A stretch of 54,622 bases of DNA, taken from NCBI GenBank assembly GCA_016784605.1, contig JADHUI010000018.1, positions 1 through 54,622 on the forward strand, written 5' to 3'. Of this stretch, positions 43,874-53,496 are shown piece by piece; within the stretch, counting starts at the first letter, position 1, and every line of letters begins with the position of its first letter. Source of the DNA: Fidelibacterota bacterium. Lineage in GTDB: Bacteria; Fidelibacterota; Marinisomatia; Marinisomatales; UBA1611. A program made the position numbers and the translations under genes. Below the pieces are notes generated by a model. It was not told the origin of the DNA. It saw only the letters and a program-made list of their open reading frames with translations, and ran no database searches.

Positions 43874-46113
43874 TATGCCGCTCCTTTCGTAGGTGCTTCG
43901 GTGAGGAAGGTAACAAAATTAACACGCATTCCCGTACCACCCATAACAGGATCAATTTTTGTTTGTGTAATCAGCTCTGCATCGCTGGCTCCTTTGCCAT
44001 AAGCGCGAGAAAGTCGTTTATCCGTATGCCCAAACCCGTGAATCATGTACACCGAATCCCAGCGTATTCTTTCTGTTACACGTACTTTTATAGGAAAAGA
44101 TGTTACAATACCATCTTGATTCTCTAGCCACACTTCTTGATTGTTTTTTAAATCCCATTCTTTGGCGACTTTTGGATTGACCCATACTTTATTTTCATCC
44201 ATCAAATCAGTTAGATTAGGATTATTGGCGGTTCGGCTAAATGTATGCATGGGAGCACGTCCATAAATGAGGCGATAAAAATCAGTAGGCGGTTCTTCAT
44301 GGGCCGTAAATTTAGGAAGAGGGTCGTACCCTTCATCTTCCATAGCTGTTGAATACAATTCTATTTTCCCCGTATTGGTGTTGAATTCATATTCCGGTAA
44401 TCCTTCTAATGGGTAAAGGTCGTCATATTTGCGTTCAAATTTCTTTAAGCCAATTTTTTTCATTTCTTCTAAAGATGAACCCACTTTTTTCAATTGCCAA
44501 TCCAACTCCTGATCTTCTGTTTCAAAAGGGAAATAGTCATTTAGCCCCAAGCGATCTGCCAATTCTTTTGCCATCCACCAAGCCGATTTCGAATTATACT
44601 TTGGCTCAGCTGCAGGTGCACGTAGAGCAATCGTAGGTTCACGATGTCCACTTATTCTTAGATTATCATAGCGTTCTAAATAAGTACACTCAGGAAGAAC
44701 TACATCTGCATACCCTGTGATTTCCATCGGCATTGTATCAATGACCACCATGAGATCTAAATTTTGAATGGCTTCAATAGTGTTGGCTTGATTCGGCAAC
44801 GTTGAAATCAAATTCGTTCCATTCACAATCCAGGCTTTGAATGAACAGTCACGATCAGCCGCTGGAATGGTCGCATCGCAAATGCCTGAAGCGAGAGCGA
44901 GACCAGCCAATTTATATTGATCTGGAAAGGCATCTCTCCAAGTTTTGCTTGGCTTAGGGAATTTAGGAATATCCAGTTTGGCAACTTTTTTCTTTTCTGG
45001 ATTATAAAATCCACCTCTGCGTCCCCAAGAACCTAATAATGCATTTAAAATTGCTACAGCTCTCAGGCGTTGTGTATCATCACCGTACCAAGTTACATGA
45101 CGCCCAGGATGAATAATAACAGATGGAGCGGCATTCGCCATTTCCTTCGCTGTTTTGCGAATGACATTTGGTTTAATGGTTGTAATGCCATAAGCCCATT
45201 CCGGTGTATAGGTCTTAACGTGTTCCTTTAATTCATCTAGTCCAAATGCATATTTATCAATATATTTCTTATCATACCATTCATTATTAATAATGACATG
45301 AATCCAAGAAAGAAGTAATGCCATATCCGTTGCCGGTTTAATGGGAAGCCAATGTTTTGATTTACTGGCTGCCGTTGAAAATCGAGGATCAACTGTAATA
45401 ATGGTTGCATCTTTATCAATGGCATCAGACATTTCTTGGACCTGTCCATTATGCATATTTTCACCAATATGAGACCCAATGAGAACTAAACAATCTGTAT
45501 CGCGAATATCAACCCGTTCTGGAGAGCCAATCCCTTCGCCAAATGTGGCAAAGAAACCTACTTCTCGTGGGCCGCGACATTGCGCATAGGATGGTGCTGT
45601 AATATTGGGTGACCCAAAAGCTTTTAGCATACGGCCAAAGTGTTTTCCCCCGCTCCCATGGCTAAATAATGCAATACACTCAGGTCCATGCTCATCGGCA
45701 ATCTTTTTCATTTTTTTGGCAATAAAATCGAATGCCTCATTCCAAGATGCTTCACGATAGGTTTGTTTCCCGTCAACCACCGTTCGAATAAGAGGCGTTT
45801 TTAATCGATCATCATCATAATACATGCCAACACCACCTGTTCCTCGTGGACATAATCGACCATTACAATGTGGATCATTATCATTGCCTGTTAATTTCCA
45901 AATATCGCCTTTTTCATTTAGATGTGTCCAACCAGCACATTTCCAAAAACAGACTTCACAATAAGTGGGAATACGTTTTATCGTTTCTTGTAAACTCTCG
46001 CCTGAATTCATAGACCCACCGAGCCAATCAAAAATGGGATTAGCAACTGCAAGCCCTCCTAATCCGAGAGAACTTATTTTAATAAAATCGCGTCTATTGA
46101 GTGATTTGGACAT
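43873..46113 (-). CDS. Tat-exported molybdopterin oxidoreductase, polysulfide/thiosulfate-reductase-like
   Basis: 746 residues of the DMSO-reductase family. A Tat signal (LNRRDFIKISSLGLGGLA) exports it folded. The N-terminal 4Fe-4S site is C52-x2-C55-x3-C59 and C88 in CPRG. Cys179 (SYAQCRGPREVGF) is in the place of the molybdenum ligand, as in PsrA/PhsA-type enzymes. Later blocks include LLGSWGRRGGFYNPEKK and the C-terminal GHTDKRLSRAYGKGASDAEL. It reduces, or perhaps oxidises, a sulfur compound; substrate cannot be fixed from sequence. The operon context (YeeE, rhodanese) favours sulfur over arsenic or nitrogen. Confidence 0.9.
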   Translation of the reverse strand: MSKSLNRRDFIKISSLGLGGLAVANPIFDWLGGSMNSGESLQETIKRIPTYCEVCFWKCAGWTHLNEKGDIWKLTGNDNDPHCNGRLCPRGTGGVGMYYDDDRLKTPLIRTVVDGKQTYREASWNEAFDFIAKKMKKIADEHGPECIALFSHGSGGKHFGRMLKAFGSPNITAPSYAQCRGPREVGFFATFGEGIGSPERVDIRDTDCLVLIGSHIGENMHNGQVQEMSDAIDKDATIITVDPRFSTAASKSKHWLPIKPATDMALLLSWIHVIINNEWYDKKYIDKYAFGLDELKEHVKTYTPEWAYGITTIKPNVIRKTAKEMANAAPSVIIHPGRHVTWYGDDTQRLRAVAILNALLGSWGRRGGFYNPEKKKVAKLDIPKFPKPSKTWRDAFPDQYKLAGLALASGICDATIPAADRDCSFKAWIVNGTNLISTLPNQANTIEAIQNLDLMVVIDTMPMEITGYADVVLPECTYLERYDNLRISGHREPTIALRAPAAEPKYNSKSAWWMAKELADRLGLNDYFPFETEDQELDWQLKKVGSSLEEMKKIGLKKFERKYDDLYPLEGLPEYEFNTNTGKIELYSTAMEDEGYDPLPKFTAHEEPPTDFYRLIYGRAPMHTFSRTANNPNLTDLMDENKVWVNPKVAKEWDLKNNQEVWLENQDGIVTSFPIKVRVTERIRWDSVYMIHGFGHTDKRLSRAYGKGASDAELITQTKIDPVMGGTGMRVNFVTFLTEAPTKGAA

Positions 46114-46115
46114 GG

Positions 46116-46607
46116 TTAATCCTTTTTATTCATTAATTCTTTATAGAGAGCTTTAATGTCACTGCATTTATTGGCTAATAAATACACGTCACATGTTCTG
46201 CAATCAATATTTTGACATTCTTTTCCTTTGTTGCTTGCGGACCAACAGGGTTTAGAAATGGATGTATATGCGTCACACGATTCTCGACATTCCTGAGAGC
46301 AAGGTCTAAATTCCCAGCAGGGTACCATAGCCAAAATGGCTTTTATACCTGCAATATTTAGCCCATCTTCTACAATATGTTTCCGAATGCAAAGAATCCG
46401 TTCAATATCTGTTTGAGAGTAAACACGACGATTGGTTCGAGTCTTATGAGGCAGTATGAGACCTTTATCTTCATACATGCGTAATGTGTGAACTGATGTA
46501 TTGGTTAATTTGGCCGCAATGCCAATTGTATATAATGGGAGAGACGTAGCATTTGAATCATTTGCTGTCGGAGAATAATCTTTGTATCTTACTTTTCCGT
46601 GTGTCAT
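46116..46607 (-). CDS. MerR-family regulator with Cys-rich C-terminus
   Basis: 163 residues. The winged helix-turn-helix (YTIGIAAKLTNTSVHTLRMYEDKGLILPHK, about 25-55, then RRVYSQTDIERI) is HspR/MerR-like. The last 65 residues contain nine Cys (for example CWEFRPCSQECRESC and CQNIDCRTCD), a likely iron-sulfur or metal/redox sensor. It lies 2 bases upstream of the molybdenum subunit gene and is probably transcribed with it, hence an autoregulatory sensor for the sulfur operon. Signal unknown. Confidence 0.85.
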   Translation of the reverse strand: MTHGKVRYKDYSPTANDSNATSLPLYTIGIAAKLTNTSVHTLRMYEDKGLILPHKTRTNRRVYSQTDIERILCIRKHIVEDGLNIAGIKAILAMVPCWEFRPCSQECRESCDAYTSISKPCWSASNKGKECQNIDCRTCDVYLLANKCSDIKALYKELMNKKD

Positions 46608-46640
46608 AATCTAGTGTAAAGAATCTAGGTTTTGTTATTT

Positions 46641-46665
46641 CGACACGCAAAATTACGAAGTGTCG
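46641..46665. promoter_or_regulatory. Inverted repeat, candidate operator of the MerR-led operon
   Basis: CGACAC (46641-46646) and GTGTCG (46660-46665) form a perfect inverted repeat with a 13-base spacer, 34 bases upstream of the MerR-type start. MerR regulators bind such palindromes. A clear -35/-10 pair around it was not found. Confidence 0.4.
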
Positions 46666-46750
46666 CCACTTAATCCAAGAATTAAAGACAAGAAATTCCT
46701 ATTATAGTATAACTAAGATCAAAAACGCAATTATATTGCGGAATAAATGA

Positions 46751-47740
46751 TTATTTTTTCATTTCTTTGATGATTTGCTTAAGGAGTTTTTTGTCTTCGG
46801 GAAGTAACCCTGCGGCAGGGAGGCGATTGATTAATTCTGCCCATGATTCGTCTTGCCGATAAGCTCTACGAAAGTAGGGGAAAGATTCTTTAATTTGATG
46901 TGCTTCTACAAGTGTAACACCCACCCAAAATGGAGCTTCCCCATTGGTTTGTTTATCTTCTACAAGGCTTGTGGCTTCTTCGTAGGCAGATACGGCTTTC
47001 TCCATTTGATGCTTTGTGACCCATTCATCGCCTTCATTCAATTTTAAGTAAGCTCGTTTAAGTTGAACGAGTCGACGTAATTCTTTTACAGGTGTGGGAT
47101 GATCTGCAATTCGGAGATCAAAAATGCGATCTACCCAAGGAAAGCCTGTTGCTTCGCCAGACACGACTAAAATAGCAGCAGATTGTTTCCCACGAATATC
47201 GCCACCTTCATTTTGCGCTGCTTCCAAAGCAACCAATAGTTTTTCAGCTAAATCACCATCACTGGATTCGAATGCATGTGCCATTGCATCCCAAACAGTG
47301 GATTTTTCCATCAAATTAGCTTGCACGGAATAGTTTTTACCCATTTTATGCCCTGCATAAGGGATAGTGCTATTTCCTGTAAATACGGCTGTATTTCCAT
47401 CGGCATCAATCATACCAACTTGCCGAACATCTTTTCCCGCATCCGTACTTATAAGTGCATCCATGGCTTCTTGAGCTGTACGACCTGCTTTCATGAGTTC
47501 AAGCCCTAAGGGTCCGTAATTTGGGTCAATAAAAGATTGAGTGGCAACAGCTCCGACGCCTGATTCTGCCCATGCAACGAGTGGACCAACAGAAAACCAA
47601 TGGGATTGAACAGCTACACCTAATTGGCCCGTATCCGGATCACGAGCCACAATAGAATAAGTTGAAACGGGACGTTTGGGCGAAATGGTTTGCGCAAAGC
47701 CCAAGGATAAAAGCAAAAGTGCTGTCCATGTATGTAACAT
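46751..47740 (-). CDS. DUF1028-family protein (Ntn-hydrolase-like) with TPR-like tail
   Basis: 329 residues with a signal peptide (LLLLSLGFAQT). The DUF1028 core is unmistakable: TYSIVARDPDTGQLGVAVQSHWFSVG, WAESGVGAVATQSFIDPNYG, GNSTIPYAGHKMGKNYSVQANLM and GDIRGKQSAAILVV. A C-terminal segment of about 80 residues (KAVSAYEEATSLVEDK, then YFRRAYRQDESWAEL) looks like tetratricopeptide repeats. The family's enzymatic role is not settled; an Ntn-hydrolase fold has been proposed. It stands alone and is likely periplasmic. Confidence 0.92.
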   Translation of the reverse strand: MLHTWTALLLLSLGFAQTISPKRPVSTYSIVARDPDTGQLGVAVQSHWFSVGPLVAWAESGVGAVATQSFIDPNYGPLGLELMKAGRTAQEAMDALISTDAGKDVRQVGMIDADGNTAVFTGNSTIPYAGHKMGKNYSVQANLMEKSTVWDAMAHAFESSDGDLAEKLLVALEAAQNEGGDIRGKQSAAILVVSGEATGFPWVDRIFDLRIADHPTPVKELRRLVQLKRAYLKLNEGDEWVTKHQMEKAVSAYEEATSLVEDKQTNGEAPFWVGVTLVEAHQIKESFPYFRRAYRQDESWAELINRLPAAGLLPEDKKLLKQIIKEMKK

Positions 47741-47810
47741 GATAAAACTCCTAGATTACGATTAAAAAAGGTTGGATAAACTAATTCGGAAAATCCATTA
47801 GTGTATAATC

Positions 47811-47845
47811 AAAAAAAAGCCCCGATGAAACATCGAGGCTTTTTT
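47811..47845 (-). terminator. Rho-independent terminator downstream of pntB
   Basis: On the minus strand the stem AGCCTCGATG/CATCGGGGCT (47819-47840, one G-T mismatch) is flanked by A and T runs. It lies just after the pntB stop and could also terminate transcription coming the other way. Confidence 0.85.
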
Positions 47846-47863
47846 AACAAAACGAAAGGAAGA

Positions 47864-49273
47864 TTATAATTCTTTTAAATCTTTCAATAATTGTTGAAGC
47901 ATAGCTTTTGCGTCACCAAACACCATGATTGAATTATCGAAACCGAATAATTCATTTTGAATACCCGCAAATCCTGGATTCATGGTTCGTTTGTTGATTA
48001 GCACCGTTCGAGATTTATCCACATCTAAAATAGGCATACCATAAATCGGGCTTGATTTATCATGTCGAGCTGCAGGGTTGACGACATCATTCGCCCCTAG
48101 AACTATCGCTACATCGCAATCTTCAAATTCGGGATTAATTTCATCCAAATCTTTTAATTGATCATAAGAAATATTGGCTTCAGCCAATAATACATTCATA
48201 TGTCCTGGCATTCTTCCAGCTACGGGGTGAATCGCATAAAGAACTTTTTTCCCTTGAGATTCAAGTAAGTCTGCCACTTCACGAACGGCATGTTGCGCTT
48301 GAGCAACAGCTAAACCATAGCCAGGTACCACAATTATTTTTTCAGCCGCATCTAATATCATGGCTGCTTCTTCTGTGGAATAACTCTTAATATTCATTTG
48401 TTTTTGGCCTTCACCACTGGATGCACCTTCTTCAATTAATCCAACAGCACCAAAAATAACATTAGCTAAAGAACGATTCATCCCTTTACACATAATGTTT
48501 GTCAAAATAAGTCCGGAAGCTCCAACCAAAGATCCAGAAATAATGAGACCATTATTCATCAGGACAAACCCAGTCGCCGCAGCAGCTACACCAGAATAAG
48601 AATTAAGCAATGAAATGACCACAGGCATATCGGCACCCCCAATGGGAATCGTGATGGTAATGCCTAATACAGCCGATAAGATTACAATGGCATAAAAGAA
48701 GTTCACTAAATCATTTCCACCCATTGAAAGGTAAACAGCGATTGAAACAAGGCTTATGGCAAATAGGGCATTCAAGATTTGTTGGCCTGGGAATACAATC
48801 GGTTGTCCCGATATAAATCCTTGGAGTTTTCCAAATGCAATAAAACTTCCTGTGAATGTAAGTGTTCCCACAAAGATGGATAGAATAACCACCACGAGGT
48901 AGAAAGTAGGATCGAGACCATTAATCATTTCACCTGTGTCAAGTTTGTCCATATTTGTAATAAAGTCTGCACCTGCGACTAATGCGGAAGCCGCTCCACC
49001 AAACCCATTGAAAATAGCAACCATTTGGGGCATTTGTGTCATTTCGACTTTTGTTGCAAAAACACCACCAATGAGTCCACCCACAACAATACCAATAATG
49101 ATTAAGGTAAAATCAAGCTCATTATAGGCTATAAGTGTTGCAGAAATCGCAATGAGCATTCCAATGGAAGCAATCATATTTCCATTTCGAGCAGTTTTTG
49201 GATGGCTTAGTTTTTTAAGACCAAGAATAAATAGAATCGCCGAAAGGACGTAAAATAATTTTGAATATTCCAT
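47864..49273 (-). CDS. pntB: NAD(P) transhydrogenase beta subunit
   Basis: 469 residues: about nine membrane helices, then a cytosolic NADP(H)-binding domain with IIVVPGYGLAVAQAQHAVREV, HPVAGRMPGHMNVLLAEANI and DCDVAIVLGANDVVNPAAR. With the alpha parts it couples the proton gradient to making NADPH from NADH. It follows pntAB by 7 bases. NADPH would support the HMG-CoA and DHAP reductases encoded elsewhere in the window, though no direct link exists. Confidence 0.96.
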   Translation of the reverse strand: MEYSKLFYVLSAILFILGLKKLSHPKTARNGNMIASIGMLIAISATLIAYNELDFTLIIIGIVVGGLIGGVFATKVEMTQMPQMVAIFNGFGGAASALVAGADFITNMDKLDTGEMINGLDPTFYLVVVILSIFVGTLTFTGSFIAFGKLQGFISGQPIVFPGQQILNALFAISLVSIAVYLSMGGNDLVNFFYAIVILSAVLGITITIPIGGADMPVVISLLNSYSGVAAAATGFVLMNNGLIISGSLVGASGLILTNIMCKGMNRSLANVIFGAVGLIEEGASSGEGQKQMNIKSYSTEEAAMILDAAEKIIVVPGYGLAVAQAQHAVREVADLLESQGKKVLYAIHPVAGRMPGHMNVLLAEANISYDQLKDLDEINPEFEDCDVAIVLGANDVVNPAARHDKSSPIYGMPILDVDKSRTVLINKRTMNPGFAGIQNELFGFDNSIMVFGDAKAMLQQLLKDLKEL

Positions 49274-49280
49274 AAAGCGT

Positions 49281-49550
49281 CTATTTCCTTTTAAACATTT
49301 TGAGCATGCGATCTGTCACCATAAAACCGCCGACCACATTCACGGTTGCAAAAATAACAGCGATTAATCCAAACCAAGTTCCAATTGAACCACCTGTTTT
49401 AGTCGCAATAATGGCCCCAACAATCGCAATCCCAGAAATGGCATTTGATCCACTCATGAGAGGCGTATGTAAAGTTGGAGGTACTTTTGAAATGATTTCA
49501 TTCCCAACAAAAATTGCCAGAATAAAAACAGTTAAAATATTAATATCCAT
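49281..49550 (-). CDS. pntAB: NAD(P) transhydrogenase alpha subunit, membrane part
   Basis: 89 residues with three membrane helices (ILTVFILAIFVGNEIISKVPPTLHTPLMSG). It corresponds to the C-terminal membrane domain of E. coli PntA, here a separate gene as in many non-enteric bacteria. Located between pntAA (9 bases away) and pntB (7 bases). Confidence 0.93.
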   Translation of the reverse strand: MDINILTVFILAIFVGNEIISKVPPTLHTPLMSGSNAISGIAIVGAIIATKTGGSIGTWFGLIAVIFATVNVVGGFMVTDRMLKMFKRK

Positions 49551-49559
49551 AATGAGTCC

Positions 49560-50690
49560 TTATGCGTTTAGTTTTTGTTGAGTGGGCTCATGCGTCACAG
49601 CACCCTCATGCGTAAACATGGAACCAGAAATAATTTCATCTTCCATATCTAAATTGAGTTCGCCTTCTTTGATCATATATGTCATAAATGAAACAACATT
49701 TTTTGAATAAAGTTGACTTGCATGAATAGGCATTGTTCCCGGAAAATTCGTTGTGCCGTCAATGGTAACGCCATTGTAATTAACAATTTTTCCCGGTTCT
49801 GTCTTTTCACAATTTCCACCATTTTCCGCCGCTAAATCCATAATAGCCGATCCAGGTTTCATTCCATCCACCATAGGTGTAGGAATTAAAATTGGGGCAG
49901 GTCGTCCGGGAATAAGTGCCGTTGTTATGACTAAATCTGCCTTAGCGATTTTTTCTGTAATGAGTGTTTGTTGACGTTGTTTATAATCGTCGGATGTTTC
50001 TTTGGCATATCCGCCTTCACCGACACCATCGTCTTCGCTGGCTTCAACTTCCACAAATTTTGCACCTAAACTTTCCACTTGTTCTTTTACTTCTGGGCGA
50101 ACGTCGAATGCTTCTACTTGGGCTCCAAGGCGTTTGGCCGTTGCGATAGCTTGTAGTCCAGCAACGCCAGCACCTAAAATTAATACTTTAGCTGGTGGAA
50201 TAGTTCCCGCGGCAGTCATGAGTAAAGGCATATAAACACCTATATGATCTGCACCAATAAGAACAGCTTTATAGCCTGCAATATTCGCTTGCGAACTTAG
50301 CGCATCCATTTTTTGAGCCAATGTGGTCCGGGGAATTAAATGCATAGAAAAACCAGTAACTTTTTTATCGGTCATAGCTTTAACAGCTTCTAATTCTTTG
50401 GTTGTTTGAAAAAAGGAAGTAAATATAGAACCACTTTTCATTTGGTCGATTTCATCTAATGTGGGTGTTGCCACTTTAACAATAATATCGGCATTTTGAT
50501 AAATATCAGAAGCGTTGGTAATCGTTGCACCAGCATCTTCATAATCTTTATCAGCAAAATTGGATTCTATCCCCGATCCAGATTCAATGCGAACGGTTAA
50601 ACCTGCTTTAATGAGATCTTTTACAGAAGGGGGTGTGAGAGCGACCCGATTTTCACCGGGCAATATTTCTTTAAGTGTAGCTATAATCAT
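49560..50690 (-). CDS. pntAA: NAD(P) transhydrogenase alpha subunit, NAD-binding part
   Basis: 376 residues resembling alanine dehydrogenase. It starts ATLKEILPGENRVALTPPSV and carries the NAD loop VLILGAGVAGLQAIATAKRLGAQVEAFDVRPEV. AlaDH/PntA-type segments KADLVITTALIPGRPAPILI and GSAIMDLAAENGGNCE follow. It lacks a membrane portion, which is in the next gene, so the enzyme is of the split three-gene type. It starts the pnt operon, divergent from the beta-helix gene. Confidence 0.96.
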   Translation of the reverse strand: MIIATLKEILPGENRVALTPPSVKDLIKAGLTVRIESGSGIESNFADKDYEDAGATITNASDIYQNADIIVKVATPTLDEIDQMKSGSIFTSFFQTTKELEAVKAMTDKKVTGFSMHLIPRTTLAQKMDALSSQANIAGYKAVLIGADHIGVYMPLLMTAAGTIPPAKVLILGAGVAGLQAIATAKRLGAQVEAFDVRPEVKEQVESLGAKFVEVEASEDDGVGEGGYAKETSDDYKQRQQTLITEKIAKADLVITTALIPGRPAPILIPTPMVDGMKPGSAIMDLAAENGGNCEKTEPGKIVNYNGVTIDGTTNFPGTMPIHASQLYSKNVVSFMTYMIKEGELNLDMEDEIISGSMFTHEGAVTHEPTQQKLNA

Positions 50691-50815
50691 ATTCGTTTTT
50701 AGTTTGTATTTGGATGAAATTTCAGCCGGAAAGTTACAGACTATTTTATGGAGATCAATTGCGAAAAGTGAAAATAACCCTAGAAAAAATACCTTTTTTA
50801 ATTTTGTCGAGAATA

Positions 50816-53476
50816 ATGCGACCTATTTCTCTTCTTTTTATTTTTAATTCAATCCTGTTTTCAGCGATAATTCATGTTCCAATGGATCAAAATACGATTC
50901 AAAACGGTATAAATGTTGCCGAAATTGGCGATACTGTTTTGGTCGAACCGGGGACATATACGGAAAATATCGATTTTTTAGGAAAAGCAATTATTGTTGG
51001 ATCGTTATTGTTAACAACGGATAATCTTGAATTTATTGAATTGACCATCATTGATGGGAATGAGAATGGCAGTGTGGCAACATTCAATTCCAATGAGAAT
51101 GAATTATCCTTGTTACGTGGCTTTACATTGGAAAACGGAAATGGGAATTATGCAGATCCGGATGGGAATGGCAGTTATTGGAATTATGGCGGTGGTGTTT
51201 ATTGTAAAGATTCCAATCCCACGCTCATTGATTTAGTGATTACGAATAATACGGGGAATCAGGGTGGCGGTGGTGGACTCTTTTGTTATAATGCAAGTCC
51301 AACTCTTTATTCATCGTCCATTATCGAAAATTCAACCGATGATGTTGGTGGAGGTATTTACGCTAGAGACGAATCAAGTCCATCCTTTTATCAAGTAACC
51401 ATTTCTGGGAATAATGCTGAATTTGGGGGTGGAGCCTATTTCAAAGATGAATCTACACCGATTTTAGATTCATGCATGGTCTCTGGGAATTGGAGTGGAA
51501 ATTCTGGTGCAGGAATTGTGTTAAAAAACAATGCAAATGCAAGTATGACAGATTCTTGGATATTAGAGAATGAATCGTCTGAATTAGGAGGTGGATTATA
51601 TATCAATAATGCATCTCCAACGATTACACGCTCTACGATTCACAATAATTTTGCTAACAGTGGTGCTGGAGTTTATGTGCGTGCAGAAGCATCACCTAGT
51701 TTTGATTTTGTAACCATTTCAGAGAATAATGCTTCCCAATATGGAGAAGCTTTCTATTTACGCGGTGGCTCAACCGTTACATTTACAAATTCAATCATTT
51801 GGTACAATGGTGATTACCAAGTGTATTTTAGAACGAATGAAGATCCAAATACGTTTAACATTTCTTACTCGACTGTCGAATTAGGAGAGCAGGGTTTTAT
51901 AAGCAATTTTAATGGTGATATAACGTGGAGCAACAATAATAATCAGTCAAATGATCCGCTATTTTGCAATAGAAATGATGAAAATTTCACTTTAAGAGAA
52001 AATTCACCTTGTGTCGGGACTGGAGAAAATGGAGCAACGATGGGGGCCCATCCTATTGGGTGTGGTCCTTTAAATTTGGGACCCATTTATTATGTTTCTG
52101 ATATGGGTCACGATTCCAATGATGGATCCATGTTAGAACCTTTCGAAACAATTCAACGTGCGATTGATGCCTGTGTTGATGGTGATACAGTTCGATTAAA
52201 TCCAGGTGAATATTCTGAGAATTTACTTTTTTCTGGAAAAGACATTGTTATTGAATCCAGAGCCTATGAAGCGAGCAATCCTGGTCTTATGGAAGTAACA
52301 CTTTTATCTGGTGTATCAGGGAGTCGTTGTTTAACACTCGTTGGGAGTGATGCAAATGAAGTAACTATTCGCGGAATAACCCTTACAGGTGGACAAGCAG
52401 ATTTAGGCGGTGGAATATATATTTCATCATCATCCCCAACGCTAATGGATTTATTTGTTCAAAATAATTCAGCTGCTTCTGGAGGTGGTATATATATAGA
52501 AGATGCAAATCCAATCCTTCAGCAAATAACTATTTCTGATAATGGAGCCAATAAAGGCGGTGCCATGTATTTAGCAGAATCAGATGTTTATTTGAGTGAA
52601 ATTATCATCAAAAATAATGTAGCCTATTGGGGCGGTGGAATATATTTGAACCAATCGCACCCAACGATAGATTCAACTTACATAGCCTTTAATCAAGGAT
52701 TTATAGAAGGAGGCGGGTTGTATTTGGATCAATCCAATCCAAATATATATTATTCTATTTTTAATCAAAATGTGGGTGTAGATGCAGGCGGTGCAATCTA
52801 TGGTCAAGAATCTTCCCCAAATGTGAATCATAGCACCTTTTTCCATAATGAAGGTGGATTTGGTAAAACAGCCGTATTAGTCAATAGCGCTTTAACCATG
52901 GAAAATTCAATCGTATGGGATAGTGCTATATCCCAATTTTATTTTGCTCCGCAAGGTGGATTGAATCATTTAGCCCTTTCATATTCAAATATTTTTGGTG
53001 GTGAAACATCCATTATGACAAACGGAAATGGAATAGTAACATGGGAAAATAGTAATATGACATCGAGTCCTTATTTTTGTAATCCAGATGAAGGAGATTT
53101 CCATTTGGCGGCACTTTCTCCCAGCTTAACATCTGCTGAGGATGGCTCATTCATGGGAGCCTTGGGGTATGGATGCGAAACAGCTTTAACCGTTGAAAAA
53201 AATCCACTTCCGATGACATCATCCATTCAACGAATTTTCCCCAATCCATTTAATCCAGTTACAACAATTCAATTTGAATTAGATCTAAATCAAACTATTT
53301 CAATCGCCATTTTTAATATAAATGGGCAATCGGTTCAAAAATGGGAATCAACCCAATATAAACAAGGGAATCATTCTTTTAAATGGGATGCAAATTCATT
53401 CCCCAGTGGTATGTATGTTATTCGATTTGAAGGGGAAACATTCTCCGATTCAAGGAAAATGATTTTATTAAAATAA
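50816..53476 (+). CDS. Secreted parallel beta-helix protein with type IX sorting domain
   Basis: About 886 residues. The frame opens at 50714, but the Met at 50816 directly precedes a signal peptide (RPISLLFIFNSILFSA), so I use it. Two similar right-handed beta-helix blocks follow. The first begins IQNGINVAEIGDTVLVEPGTYTENI, and the second begins after an obvious re-start, FETIQRAIDACVDGDTVRLNPGEYSENL. Each has glycine-rich rungs (GGGIYARDESSPSF, GGGIYISSSSPTLMD). The end RIFPNPFNPVTTI, then SGMYVIRFEG, is a type IX sorting domain. The fold is pectin-lyase-like, but no catalytic residues are identifiable; a surface adhesin or polysaccharide-binding role is possible. Confidence 0.85.
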   Translation: MRPISLLFIFNSILFSAIIHVPMDQNTIQNGINVAEIGDTVLVEPGTYTENIDFLGKAIIVGSLLLTTDNLEFIELTIIDGNENGSVATFNSNENELSLLRGFTLENGNGNYADPDGNGSYWNYGGGVYCKDSNPTLIDLVITNNTGNQGGGGGLFCYNASPTLYSSSIIENSTDDVGGGIYARDESSPSFYQVTISGNNAEFGGGAYFKDESTPILDSCMVSGNWSGNSGAGIVLKNNANASMTDSWILENESSELGGGLYINNASPTITRSTIHNNFANSGAGVYVRAEASPSFDFVTISENNASQYGEAFYLRGGSTVTFTNSIIWYNGDYQVYFRTNEDPNTFNISYSTVELGEQGFISNFNGDITWSNNNNQSNDPLFCNRNDENFTLRENSPCVGTGENGATMGAHPIGCGPLNLGPIYYVSDMGHDSNDGSMLEPFETIQRAIDACVDGDTVRLNPGEYSENLLFSGKDIVIESRAYEASNPGLMEVTLLSGVSGSRCLTLVGSDANEVTIRGITLTGGQADLGGGIYISSSSPTLMDLFVQNNSAASGGGIYIEDANPILQQITISDNGANKGGAMYLAESDVYLSEIIIKNNVAYWGGGIYLNQSHPTIDSTYIAFNQGFIEGGGLYLDQSNPNIYYSIFNQNVGVDAGGAIYGQESSPNVNHSTFFHNEGGFGKTAVLVNSALTMENSIVWDSAISQFYFAPQGGLNHLALSYSNIFGGETSIMTNGNGIVTWENSNMTSSPYFCNPDEGDFHLAALSPSLTSAEDGSFMGALGYGCETALTVEKNPLPMTSSIQRIFPNPFNPVTTIQFELDLNQTISIAIFNINGQSVQKWESTQYKQGNHSFKWDANSFPSGMYVIRFEGETFSDSRKMILLK

Positions 53477-53496
53477 AGTTAGGCACAACGTTAAGC

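Noticed and set aside
47811-47845. Bidirectional terminator as a separate regulatory site for DUF1028
   Set aside because: It sits 71 bases upstream of the DUF1028 start and is best explained as the pntB terminator.
50714-50815. Upstream N-terminal extension of the beta-helix protein
   Set aside because: The signal peptide begins at the ATG at 50816; the extension is poorly supported.
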